Assembly (NCBI RefSeq): GCF_000253255.1
Contig: NC_015580.1
Coordinates: forward strand, 1-64,000
Direction: 5' to 3'
From: Novosphingobium sp. PP1Y
GTDB taxonomy: Bacteria; Pseudomonadota; Alphaproteobacteria; Sphingomonadales; Sphingomonadaceae
DNA length: 64,000 nt
Of the stretch, positions 52,001-59,359 are shown in pieces (within the stretch, counting starts at the first letter, position 1; every line of letters begins with the position of its first letter). A program made the translations under genes and the position numbers. The notes beneath the pieces were generated by a model. That model saw only the letters and a list, made by a program, of their open reading frames with translations. It was not told where the DNA came from and did no database searches.

Positions 52001-52505
52001 GCTTCTTGGCGATGGTGTCGTCGATGAACCAGCTGAGCTGCTCCATCGTCATGTCATCGGCACTGACCGCGAAGAGCGCGAGGTTGCCCCCGCCGCCCGC
52101 TTCGACCTTGGCGACCTGCGGTTCGAGGATGCCGTCGGGCAAGTCGCTGCGGATCTGGTCGACCGCGTTCTTGACCTGGTTGGTTGCGACGTCCGGATCG
52201 GTGCCGATCGAGAACATCACGAATGTGGAGGAATTGCCCTCTGACGCAGTCGACTGGATTTCCTCAACGCCCGGGACCGAACGTGTTGCCGCCTCGATCT
52301 TCTGGGTGATCTGGGTTTCGATTTCACTTGGCGCTGCGCCGGGCTGCGAGACCGAAACGTGGACGCCCGGAAATTCGACGTCCGGCATGTTATTCACGTC
52401 CATGCGCGAGAACGAGACCATGCCGGCGACCATCACGCCGATGAAGAAGACGATGGGGACGATCGGATTGCGGATCGACCATGCCGAGATGTTGCGCAGG
52501 CTCAT
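49065..52505 (-). CDS. RND efflux pump permease with an extra hydrophobic insert
   Basis: An 1146-residue HAE-type RND transporter. The TM1 motif NPIVPIVFFIGVMV, the proton-relay Asp403-Asp404 in LVDDAIVEIEN and the second-half LLLAPLGGMIALTI...GILMLLGIVAKNSILLIDFA are all present. It is about 100 residues longer than typical pumps: between the two halves (about 520-625) there are two added hydrophobic stretches. The adaptor gene is nine bases upstream. Substrates are unknown; no outer-membrane channel gene lies next to it. Confidence 0.93.
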   Translation of the reverse strand: MSLRNISAWSIRNPIVPIVFFIGVMVAGMVSFSRMDVNNMPDVEFPGVHVSVSQPGAAPSEIETQITQKIEAATRSVPGVEEIQSTASEGNSSTFVMFSIGTDPDVATNQVKNAVDQIRSDLPDGILEPQVAKVEAGGGGNLALFAVSADDMTMEQLSWFIDDTIAKKLLSIEGLASVSRQGGVDREIRVVIDPDKMASLGVTARDVNNALRAVNTDAAGGQAEIAGSRQSVRVLGNADTAFDLSQTRINLGNGRSIKLSDVANVYDGYSEQTRIAKLHGREVVTFGFERALGASDVTVYDAAVQALEQIKQDNPRVHITQLFSQVDYTKDQYTSSMEALVEGAVLAIVIVYLFLRDWRATFISAIAIPLSAIPTFWFMDMMGFTLNFLSLLALSLVAGVLVDDAIVEIENIVRHMRMGKSAYQASIDAADEIGLAVVATTFSIVAVFLPVGLMPGIPGQFFKAFGLTVVVAVLMSLAVARLITPMVAAYFLKAHGHAEHGEGRAMDLYMKVLAWTLDTREAKRRRAQIADVPAQLWYYPVGALAITLVIALGAGAAALIYYGLHEVLASVGLKNGAVIFAALIAPIAVPIIAFFAGRFLHGAAAALGHFGRWYRYLSERLAARSRDHRFYAFCAGIYALVVTAALLVGSQQQFQPNENNDTSQVNIEMVPGTTIEQTAAVSDQVTGLLERQPEVERVLETSREAAATLYVSLKPAKERETTSKQFEQRMAPQLQKIADARVTFASQAGGFGTGRDISVMLSGSDSELLNATAQKLVEEMRGVKGVVAPRIAADLKRPELVVVPRLDLAAQLGVTTTALSQAIRIATLGEIDQNAAKFSLSDRQIPIRVIMPRSSRRDLSTIENMPVPTASGGSVPLKRVAEIRFGAGPTQIQRYNQSRRVFVGADLGQGQVKGPVMEQIQKLPIMQNLPAGVSNAPVGEDKWQQEMVTSFIIAVISGIFLVFAVLVLLYKRFVSPLVNMASLLLAPLGGMIALTIVGQPVSMPVYIGILMLLGIVAKNSILLIDFAIEEMASGVDKLHAIMDAGHKRAQPIIMTTVAMTAGMVPTAASLSGDGAWRAPMGITVIGGLLLSTFLTLIIVPAAFSLADGFEKRIGPRLRKSLLTFEPHHAHGTGHPDDKGGASVPAE

Positions 52506-52514
52506 GCGTCCGGA

Positions 52515-53714
52515 TCAGTTCTTCTCGGTGACAAGTTTGGTCTGGACCTTGTCACCGTTGTTGAGGAACCCGCCGGCGCGCAGCACGACTTTCTCCGTGC
52601 CGTTGAGGCCCGACCTGATGGCAATGCCGTCGGCCGTGACGAGTCCGGTCTTCACGTCGCGGCGCTGGACCGTGTTGTCCTTGCCCACGACATAGACGAA
52701 CGCGCCCTTGTCATCGTTCTGGATTGCCGATTCCGGCAGCATCGGCGCGACGACCGCGCCGGTCTCGATGGTTGCCGAGGCGAATCCGCCGGGACGCAGT
52801 TCCTTGGCGTAGGACAGCGCGATGCGCGCGGTGCCCTGGCGGTTGTCGGGATCGATGACGGGCGAGATCTGCCAGACCTGTCCGGTGAAGGTCTTGTTCG
52901 AGCCCACCGGGATGACTTGCGCGGTCACGCCCACGCTCAGCTTGGCGAGATCGTCTTCGCTCAGATCGGCGAGCAGCTCCATCTCGCCGCCCTTGGCCAG
53001 TCGGAACAGCACGCCGGTGCCGCCGCCAACGACCTGCCCGGGCTCGGCATTGCGCTCGAGCACAAGGCCCGCTGCGGGGGCGACGATGTTGAGGCGTGCG
53101 GCCTGGGCCTTGAGCTGGCCGAGCGTGGCCTGCGCCACGCGCACGCGGGCATTGGCGGAATTGCGTTCGGCAGTCAGGCGATCGACGTCGGCCTTGGAGA
53201 TGAAGCCGCGGTCGACGAGCTTGAGGGCGCGATCCAGATTGGACTGGGCCAGTTGGGCATCGGCGCGGGCGACGTCGACCTGTGCGGCCTGGCTGGCGAT
53301 CTGCTGGTTCTGGACGGAACGATCGACGACGGCGAGGACCTGGCCCTGTTCGACCCAGTCGCCCGGCTCCACGAGGACCTGGCGGATCTCGCCGCCTTCG
53401 CCGACCGAGCCGACCGGCATTTCGCGGCGCGCGGCAAGCGTGCCGGTGGCACTGATCTCACCCTGCACCGTGGTCTTTCCCGGGACGACCACGGTGACGA
53501 CGGGAGTCTGGATGTCGGACTCGTCGGCGAGGTCGTTGCCGCCGCGCAAGTGGGTTAGCGCCCAGATTCCGATCATCAGGACAAGCGCAATGGCGGAAGC
53601 GACCCAGATACGGCGGCGCAGGACGCGGTCCTGCTCGTCGGCGCCAGACATCAACTCGCCAGCGGCGAGCGCGTCATCTTCCGGCACGGATTCAATCTTG
53701 GTGTCGTAATTCAT
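52515..53714 (-). CDS. RND efflux periplasmic adaptor subunit
   Basis: A 399-residue membrane fusion protein. A single N-terminal transmembrane helix (about 36-55, IWVASAIALVLMIGIWALTHL) precedes a lipoyl half-motif (GTLAARREMPVGSVGEGGEI...VEPGDWVEQGQVLAVVD), a helical hairpin rich in Ala/Gln, the second lipoyl half (IVAPAAGLVLERNAEPGQVV) and the beta-barrel domain. It has GAGGAG upstream of the ATG and is the first gene of the operon with the RND pump. Confidence 0.92.
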   Translation of the reverse strand: MNYDTKIESVPEDDALAAGELMSGADEQDRVLRRRIWVASAIALVLMIGIWALTHLRGGNDLADESDIQTPVVTVVVPGKTTVQGEISATGTLAARREMPVGSVGEGGEIRQVLVEPGDWVEQGQVLAVVDRSVQNQQIASQAAQVDVARADAQLAQSNLDRALKLVDRGFISKADVDRLTAERNSANARVRVAQATLGQLKAQAARLNIVAPAAGLVLERNAEPGQVVGGGTGVLFRLAKGGEMELLADLSEDDLAKLSVGVTAQVIPVGSNKTFTGQVWQISPVIDPDNRQGTARIALSYAKELRPGGFASATIETGAVVAPMLPESAIQNDDKGAFVYVVGKDNTVQRRDVKTGLVTADGIAIRSGLNGTEKVVLRAGGFLNNGDKVQTKLVTEKN

Positions 53715-53829
53715 CGGTTCACCGCAATAACTCCTCTCCGAACACTTCCGTCCGGTGCGGAGTGATTTGCCGCCATTGGTCCCGGATGCGACGATCCGGG
53801 CCGCACTTGCGGCAGAATTTCATGCGTGC

Positions 53830-53883
53830 CGACATATACGTGCGCCGACCGACTGGCAACTTGCAGTCGGTTCACGACATATA
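53830..53883. promoter_or_regulatory. Candidate operator cluster upstream of the RND operon
   Basis: Two identical CGACATATA boxes 45 bases apart flank a perfect 8-bp inverted repeat ACCGACTG-N8-CAGTCGGT. Four to five helical turns between equal boxes suggest co-operative repressor or activator binding. No regulator gene is adjacent. Confidence 0.4.
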
Positions 53884-53947
53884 TCGTCCGACGAGCGTCG
53901 AGAGCTTAATGCGTTGCGATGGAAGCGGAAATTGGCTCGGCGGAATC

Positions 53948-53984
53948 AAAAACGGCGGTAAACAGACCGTTTACCGCCGTTTCG
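53948..53984. terminator. Bidirectional intrinsic terminator
   Basis: A 14-bp perfect stem AAACGGCGGTAAAC/GTTTACCGCCGTTT (53950-53963 with 53969-53982) with loop AGACC. On the minus strand it ends in TTTTT and so best serves sciP. Confidence 0.88.
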
Positions 53985-54014
53985 ATTGGTTTCAGCAACA
54001 CTGAAAGCCGTGCC

Positions 54015-54314
54015 TCAATACTTCTGCTGACGCTCGTAGAGGTCGCGGTAGTGTTGAATTCTTGTCACACGAAGGCCCTGCATGCCCGAGCGGTCCACCG
54101 CCCGTTGCCAGGATGCGAACTCTTCCAGCGTGAGCTGATAACGTTCGCAGACCTCGTCGATCGTCAGCAGGCCGCCATTGACGGCAGCGACGACCTCGGC
54201 CTTGCGGCGCACGACCCAGCGCGTCGTGTTTGGGGGCGGCAGCGACTCAATCGTCAGCGGCTCACCAAGCGGCCCGATCACCTGGGCTGGGCGAATCTTC
54301 TGGTTCTCGATCAT
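54015..54314 (-). CDS. sciP: CtrA inhibitor SciP (DUF1153)
   Basis: A 99-residue helix-turn-helix protein of the SciP family. In Caulobacter SciP binds CtrA and blocks its promoters after division. It has the family core GPLGEPLTIESLPPPNTTRWVVRRKAEVVAAV and TIDEVCERYQLTLEEFASWQRAVDRSGMQGLRVTRIQHYR. It is two bases after an unknown gene on the same strand and ends before a strong terminator, so the pair is one operon. Confidence 0.94.
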   Translation of the reverse strand: MIENQKIRPAQVIGPLGEPLTIESLPPPNTTRWVVRRKAEVVAAVNGGLLTIDEVCERYQLTLEEFASWQRAVDRSGMQGLRVTRIQHYRDLYERQQKY

Positions 54315-54316
54315 CG

Positions 54317-54649
54317 TTACCCTCGTCCGCCGGTATTGTTGTCGCCGGCAACTGGTGCGACCTTGGCCCCGTCAGGCTTGCCATTGGCTGAAACTTCAAG
54401 GTTAACAGGCCTTGAGCGTAGCCCGTAAGTATTCAGCAACGATGCAGCTTCACCTGCAAAACTGCCGCGAGTCCGCAAGCGGACCGGTGTGCCTTCACCG
54501 TTCAGGATCGTCCGCACTTCATGGGCCGCGAACAGACGCGTTCGCAGGTCGTTCCAGTCGGGAGCCGATGGGAACCCCGTGAACTCCTCGCTCGTGCGAC
54601 CCAGCGCATGCCCTGCTGTGCAGGTTTCATGATCAAAGGCGATGTTCAT
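54317..54649 (-). CDS. Unknown protein in operon with sciP
   Basis: A 110-residue protein that I do not recognise. No signal peptide or membrane segment is visible. It has an N-terminal part with a Cys (DHETCTAGHALG), a central FPSAPDWNDLRTRLFAAHEVRTIL helix-like region and a Gly/Pro/Asn-rich C-terminus. Its stop lies two bases before the sciP ATG, so they should be co-transcribed and possibly coupled. Codon position GC preference looks normal for the window. Confidence 0.75.
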   Translation of the reverse strand: MNIAFDHETCTAGHALGRTSEEFTGFPSAPDWNDLRTRLFAAHEVRTILNGEGTPVRLRTRGSFAGEAASLLNTYGLRSRPVNLEVSANGKPDGAKVAPVAGDNNTGGRG

Positions 54650-54785
54650 GGAACTGCCATACGCTAGACATGGTGAAAGGAGGGTAAAGATGCCTCTGCG
54701 CAGTTACCTCCCGTTTCCGGTCCAGCGGTTTCGAATTCGCGCTGAAAGGTAGGAAATCCGCGCGTACCCCTGTATGGGGCCACGC

Positions 54786-55961
54786 ATGAATGCGACTCCC
54801 GATATTGCCGGACTGCTCGACAGGCTCGATCCGTCCGTCCTGTTCCAGCTGCCCGAACCGCTTTCCGAGCGCCGTATCGTCGTGGCGATGTCTGGCGGCG
54901 TGGACAGTTCGGTCGTGGCCGCGCTGGCGGCTGCGACGGGCGCGGAGACCATCGGCGTCACCCTGCAGCTTTACGATTACGGCGCGGCGACCGGGCGCAA
55001 GGGCGCCTGCTGCGCCGGCGACGATATCCGCGATGCGCGCGCGGTGGCAGACCGGCTGGGCATAGCCCACTATGTCTTCGACCATGAGAGCAGCTTTCGC
55101 GAGGAAGTGGTCGAGCGCTTCGCCGACGATTACCTTGCGGGGCGGACCCCGATCCCCTGCATCCGCTGCAACATGGGCCCCAAGTTCACCGACCTGCTGA
55201 CGATGGCGCGCGAATTGGGCGCCGATTGTCTGGCGACCGGGCACTACGTCCAGCGCGTCCTCGGCCCGGCCGGGTCCGAGCTGCACCGCGCAGTCGATCC
55301 GGCACGCGACCAGAGCTATTTTCTTTACGGTACGACCGAGGCACAGCTCGACTTCCTGCGCTTTCCTCTGGGCGGCTTGCCGAAGACAGAGACGCGCCGG
55401 CTGGCCGAGGCGGCGGGCCTGCGCGTGGCGGCCAAGCCGGACAGCCAGGACATCTGCTTCGTACCCGACGGCGACTACGCCAGGATCGTGCGCCAGGTGC
55501 GTCCCGAGGGCGAAGCGCCGGGCGAGATCGTACACGCAACCAGCGGCGAAGTGCTGGGTGAGCATCGCGGGATCATTCACTATACCGTCGGCCAGCGCCG
55601 GGGGCTCGAGATCGGCGGCCAGCCCGAGCCGCTCTATGTCGTGCGCCTCGATGCCGAGACGCGCCGGGTCCTGGTCGGCCCGCGCCGGCTGCTCGGCGTT
55701 GCTGCGGCGCGGATTTCGGAGACCAACCGCATCGGGCCGCTGACCGACGCGCCGCTGACCGCTAAAGTGCGCTCGCTGGCCAAGCCGGTTCCGGTTACGC
55801 TGGAAGGTCCGCTGGGCGAAGGCGCGGGCACCGTGATCCGTTTCGCCAGCCCGGAATATGGCGTCGCCCCCGGGCAGGCCGCGGTGATCTATTGTGGAGA
55901 GCGCGTCGTCGGTGGCGGCTGGATCGAGGAAACCGAGGCGGCCGAAGTCATTCCGGCCTGA
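54786..55961 (+). CDS. mnmA: tRNA-specific 2-thiouridylase MnmA
   Basis: Adds sulfur at position 2 of wobble uridine in tRNA-Lys, Glu and Gln. The 391-residue protein has the PP-loop VVAMSGGVDSS (about 32-42), the catalytic Cys128 in IPCIRCN and Cys224 in DSQDICFV, then the C-terminal barrel domains. The ATG at 54786 is preferred to one four codons earlier. It is about 20-30 residues longer at the N-terminus than E. coli MnmA. Combined with MnmE/G in this window it completes the mnm5s2U pathway except for desulfurase/relay proteins. Confidence 0.95.
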   Translation: MNATPDIAGLLDRLDPSVLFQLPEPLSERRIVVAMSGGVDSSVVAALAAATGAETIGVTLQLYDYGAATGRKGACCAGDDIRDARAVADRLGIAHYVFDHESSFREEVVERFADDYLAGRTPIPCIRCNMGPKFTDLLTMARELGADCLATGHYVQRVLGPAGSELHRAVDPARDQSYFLYGTTEAQLDFLRFPLGGLPKTETRRLAEAAGLRVAAKPDSQDICFVPDGDYARIVRQVRPEGEAPGEIVHATSGEVLGEHRGIIHYTVGQRRGLEIGGQPEPLYVVRLDAETRRVLVGPRRLLGVAAARISETNRIGPLTDAPLTAKVRSLAKPVPVTLEGPLGEGAGTVIRFASPEYGVAPGQAAVIYCGERVVGGGWIEETEAAEVIPA

Positions 55962-55973
55962 TCTGCAGACGGC

Positions 55974-56345
55974 CTAGTCGTCCCACGGTTCCAGCTGGCA
56001 GCCGCGTTCTTGGCTATAGGTTGCCCTCGAACTTGCCAGCAGCGGGACTCTGGCGGTCAGTGACTTGGTCTCGGCATCGTCGGAGAGGAACATCAGGCTG
56101 GCGGTGCGTCCCAGACCCGCAGCGGCAATATCGCCCTTGCAGCTGTTCAGGTCGCGATTCGAGACGAAGCGGCATACGCAGCCGACGCGCGCGCCATAGG
56201 CCGCGCTGACCCGCGCCTGCGCACCCAGACTGTTCCACGAAAATGCGAGGGCGGTCCCCGCAACGGCCAGCACCAGCAGCACGAGATTGCGCTTCCAGCG
56301 CGCAGGCTGCCTGTCACCAGTCGTATTTACCTTGGCTGTTGCCAT
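55974..56345 (-). CDS. Unknown membrane-anchored protein with four cysteines
   Basis: A 123-residue protein with one N-terminal hydrophobic helix (about 20-37, RNLVLLVLAVAGTALAFSW) and a periplasmic domain that has four cysteines, C56 and C58 (GCVCRF), C69 and C116. The end is QLEPWDD. It is divergent from the beta-lactamase-fold lipoprotein with only 32 bases between the starts. No known domain is recognised. Confidence 0.7.
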   Translation of the reverse strand: MATAKVNTTGDRQPARWKRNLVLLVLAVAGTALAFSWNSLGAQARVSAAYGARVGCVCRFVSNRDLNSCKGDIAAAGLGRTASLMFLSDDAETKSLTARVPLLASSRATYSQERGCQLEPWDD

Positions 56346-56377
56346 CCGCTCGCGCCTCGCACACTACACCGCGCATC

Positions 56378-57520
56378 ATGACGGTGCGCCGCCTTCCCCA
56401 TATCCTCGCCTTCCTTGCCCTGCCAACCCTGTGGGGATGCAGTAACAGTGGAGCAGATGCGCCGCCGCCGGCCAGCGCCGAGGCGCTGGCCGCGATCAAG
56501 AACGAAGGCGGGGTGCCCCGCGATGCCCTTGGCCGCGCGATCGACCGCCTGTTCGACGACGAGGCGGTCGGGCGGACCGATGCGCTCGTGATCATGAAAC
56601 GCGGCGCCGTGATTGCCGAGCGCTATGGGCAAGGCGTTTCTGCCAGGACGCCGCTGCAGGGCTGGGCCATGGGCCAGTGTGTGACGGCGCTGATGATCGG
56701 CCAACTCGTCAGCGACGGACGCCTGCGGCTGAACGAATCGGCCCCGGTCCCTGCATGGCAGCGCCCGGGCGATCCGCGCGGCGAAATCACTCTCAAGCAG
56801 CTGTTGCAGATGCGTTCGGGCCTGCGCCACAGCGAAACCGGCGATGCCGGGCAAGGCGACGTCGCGCGCCAGTCGGATCGCATCCGGATGCTGTTCCTCG
56901 ATGGCCGCGACGACATGGCGGCCTATGCCGAAGCGCAGCCGCTCGAAGCGCCGGCCGGACAGGTCTTCGAGAATTCCTCCGCGAGCGCGGTGATCCTGTC
57001 CGACCTCGCCGCGCGGGTGATCTCGCCCGACAGCGATCCGGGCCGCCGGCGCCGGGCCGTCGAGGAATACCTCGACAACCGCGTGCTCGACCCGCTCGGG
57101 CTAAAGACCATGCGCGTCGAATATGACCGGGCGGGCACGATGATCGGTGCGGCCATGGTCGATGCCTCGGCGCGCGATTGGGCCAACCTGGGCGAGTTCC
57201 TGCGCCACAACGGTTCGGTAAAGGGCGCACAGATCCTGCCGCGCCGCTGGGTGCAGTTCATGCTGGCGCCGAGCCCGCGCAATCCGGGCTATGGCGCCGG
57301 GGTCTGGCTCAACCGGGCCGAACCGGGCGAGAACGCAAGGCTCTATCCCGGCACAGCCAAGTCCGACGTCTTCGCCTGCCTTGGCGAACATGGCCAGTAC
57401 GTCATCGGTTCGCCGAGCCAGTTGCTGACGGTGGTGCGGCTGGGAGCCAGCGACGTGCAGCAGGAGCAGGCGCTGCATTACGAATTGGGCGCTCTGCTGG
57501 CATTGTTCCCCTCGAACTGA
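56378..57520 (+). CDS. Beta-lactamase-fold lipoprotein lacking the catalytic Ser, Lys and Tyr
   Basis: A 380-residue protein of the class C/esterase (PF00144-like) fold. The first 21 residues are a signal with Cys21 in a lipobox-like LWGC. In the SxxK position the sequence is A97-M-G-Q100 within LQGWAMGQCVTALMIGQLVSDG, where relatives read SMAK. The YxN-type position reads FENSS, with Asn199 instead of Tyr. The overall fold pattern (LKQLLQMRSGL, ARDWANLGEFL, YGAGVWLN) is retained, so this is probably a stable but non-hydrolytic pseudoenzyme. Confidence 0.82.
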   Translation: MTVRRLPHILAFLALPTLWGCSNSGADAPPPASAEALAAIKNEGGVPRDALGRAIDRLFDDEAVGRTDALVIMKRGAVIAERYGQGVSARTPLQGWAMGQCVTALMIGQLVSDGRLRLNESAPVPAWQRPGDPRGEITLKQLLQMRSGLRHSETGDAGQGDVARQSDRIRMLFLDGRDDMAAYAEAQPLEAPAGQVFENSSASAVILSDLAARVISPDSDPGRRRRAVEEYLDNRVLDPLGLKTMRVEYDRAGTMIGAAMVDASARDWANLGEFLRHNGSVKGAQILPRRWVQFMLAPSPRNPGYGAGVWLNRAEPGENARLYPGTAKSDVFACLGEHGQYVIGSPSQLLTVVRLGASDVQQEQALHYELGALLALFPSN

Positions 57521-57530
57521 GGCAGGCCGC

Positions 57531-58478
57531 CTATTTCGAGGCTTCGACCCGGATCGGGGGCAGGACGTCCTTGCCCGCAGCGCCCACTTCATCGACAAGG
57601 CCGTCGGGATCGGTGTGGATCAGGATCTCCACATCGGGGAATTCGGCGTGAATGGTCGCCTCGATGTCGTCCATCACGCGGTGGGCCTGGCGCACGGTCA
57701 TGTTGGCATCGACCCAGACGTGAAACTGCACGAAGTGCTTGTTGCCCGAAACGCGCGTGCGCAGGTCATGGACCCCGCTGATATCGGGATTGTGGGCAAT
57801 CAGCTCCAGCACGCGCTGCTTCTTTTCCTCGGGCCATTCGTGGTCCATCAGCTGGTTGAGGACGGCCTTCGAAGCGTTCCAGGCGCCCCACCCCAGCCAG
57901 AGGGCGATGCCCAGGCCGAACACCGGGTCAGCGCCGCGCAGTCCCGCGTACTGGTCGAGCACGAGCGCTGCGATCACCGCGACGTTGAGGAGCAGGTCCG
58001 ACTGGTAGTGGACGCTGTCGGTATGGATCGCGAGGCTCTTGGTCTTTCGGATCACGTAGCGTTGCCAGGAAAGCAGCGCGAAAGTGACGACGATCGCGAC
58101 CGCCGAGACGCCGATGCCCATGTCGGCCGCTTCGACCCGCCCGCCGGACAGGAATTCCTCGATCGCGCGGGCGGCGATGCCCAGCGCCGAGATCGAGATC
58201 AGCAGGATCTGGAACAGGGCGGCTATGGCTTCGGCTTTGCCGTGGCCGAAGCGGTGCTTGTCGTCCGCCGGCTGCGAGGCGATCCACACGCCCAGCAGCG
58301 TGGCCATGCTGGCTACGAGGTCGAGCGTCGTATCGGCAAGGCTGCCGAGCATCGCGATCGAACCGGTTGACCAGGCGGCCCATGACTTGAGTGCCAGCAG
58401 GAACAGGGCCGCACTGATGCTGGCAAGAGCGGCGCTGCGGTTCAGACCGGCCGATTCGTGATCGTGATTCAGGCTCAA
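57531..58478 (-). CDS. Cation diffusion facilitator family transporter (FieF-like)
   Basis: A CDF exporter of about 315 residues with six transmembrane helices and a cytoplasmic C-domain. Metal-site residues are in LGSLADTTLDLVAS and HTDSVHYQSDLLLN (HxxxD), with HRFGHGKAEA in between, the pattern of FieF/YiiP zinc and iron exporters. The start is TTG at 58478 with GAGGT upstream, or ATG at 58526 which overlaps pdxH. It is 10 bases from the pdxH stop, in operon. Confidence 0.9.
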   Translation of the reverse strand: MSLNHDHESAGLNRSAALASISAALFLLALKSWAAWSTGSIAMLGSLADTTLDLVASMATLLGVWIASQPADDKHRFGHGKAEAIAALFQILLISISALGIAARAIEEFLSGGRVEAADMGIGVSAVAIVVTFALLSWQRYVIRKTKSLAIHTDSVHYQSDLLLNVAVIAALVLDQYAGLRGADPVFGLGIALWLGWGAWNASKAVLNQLMDHEWPEEKKQRVLELIAHNPDISGVHDLRTRVSGNKHFVQFHVWVDANMTVRQAHRVMDDIEATIHAEFPDVEILIHTDPDGLVDEVGAAGKDVLPPIRVEASK

Positions 58479-58488
58479 GTGCTGGACC

Positions 58489-59115
58489 TCACGGGTAGAG
58501 CAGGGTGCTGGACCATGCCGAGGCATGGCCGTCCGTCGTTACTTTGCGCACGAAACGGCGGCGCTCGTGCAGGCGATAGGGGCGATCATGCCAGAATTCG
58601 ATGGCGCTGGGCACTACCCGGAAACCGCCCCAGTGCGGCGGGCGGTCGACTTCGCCATGCGCGAACCTGTCGCGCGCGGCTTCGTAGCGGGCCAGGAAGG
58701 TCTCGCGGCTGTCGAGCGGGGCCGACTGGTCGGACGCAACCGCGCCCAGTTGGGAATCGCGCGCGCGCGAGTGGAAATAGGCGTCGGCCTCGGCATCGCT
58801 GACCGGCTGGAGCCGGCCTTCGATGCGGATCTGGCGGCGCAGGCTCTTCCAGTGGAACAGCAGCGCGACGTTGGGGTTGGCGGCGATCTCCTGGCCCTTG
58901 CGGCTGTGGCCGTTGGTGTAGAACACGAAGCCATCCGGGCCGTAGCCCTTGAGCAGGACCATGCGCACCGACGGCAGGCCCTCGGGGGTCGCAGTAGCCA
59001 GCGCCATGGCATTGGAATCGTTGGGCTCGGCTTCGCGGGCCTCGTCGTACCACGCCGTGAACAGCGCAAAGGGGTCGCCGTGGGGGATGACCTCGCGGGC
59101 CTGTTCAGCTTCCAT
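58489..59115 (-). CDS. pdxH: Pyridoxamine 5'-phosphate oxidase PdxH
   Basis: FMN enzyme that makes pyridoxal 5'-phosphate. The 208-residue protein has the FMN/PLP motifs PSVRMVLLKGYGPDGFVFYTN, SRKGQEIAANPNVALLFHW and RPPHWGGFRVVPSAIEFW. The C-terminal ends RLHERRRF...LLYP as in the family. The ATG at 59115 has AGGA seven bases upstream and is preferred to in-frame starts at 59142 and 59265. The CDF transporter gene follows closely. Confidence 0.95.
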   Translation of the reverse strand: MEAEQAREVIPHGDPFALFTAWYDEAREAEPNDSNAMALATATPEGLPSVRMVLLKGYGPDGFVFYTNGHSRKGQEIAANPNVALLFHWKSLRRQIRIEGRLQPVSDAEADAYFHSRARDSQLGAVASDQSAPLDSRETFLARYEAARDRFAHGEVDRPPHWGGFRVVPSAIEFWHDRPYRLHERRRFVRKVTTDGHASAWSSTLLYP

Positions 59116-59359
59116 GGAAATATCCTGTCGGGTTGAATTCATCGAATGCGGCTGCGTCGATTGCGACCAGGCTTGTCCCGGCCCCCGCGCGTGTGAAGCA
59201 AGCGCGGCCATCCTGCCTTGATCGGGGACAATCGGGGCGCGCAATGCATACCATGGGAATGCCAATAGCGGCCTGTCCCCCCGTGGGAAAGTCGCCAGAG
59301 ACGCAACCGTTCACACAGCGCTTGCCGTAATCCAATTGGACACCTAGCTAAATGTCACC

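Larger units (their letters stand above)
53715..54014. promoter_or_regulatory. Promoter region of the RND operon, no gene
   Basis: No credible coding sequence lies here. On the minus strand TTGCCA and TATATG around 53833-53860 (15-base spacer) could be the RND promoter. Around them are two CGACATATA direct repeats (53830-53838 and 53875-53883) and an ACCGACTG/CAGTCGGT inverted repeat (53848-53871). The far end holds the bidirectional terminator at 53950-53982. Confidence 0.5.

Noticed and set aside
54633..55580. A 315-residue minus-strand open frame opposite mnmA
   Set aside because: It overlaps the secure PP-loop enzyme and shows no recognisable domain.
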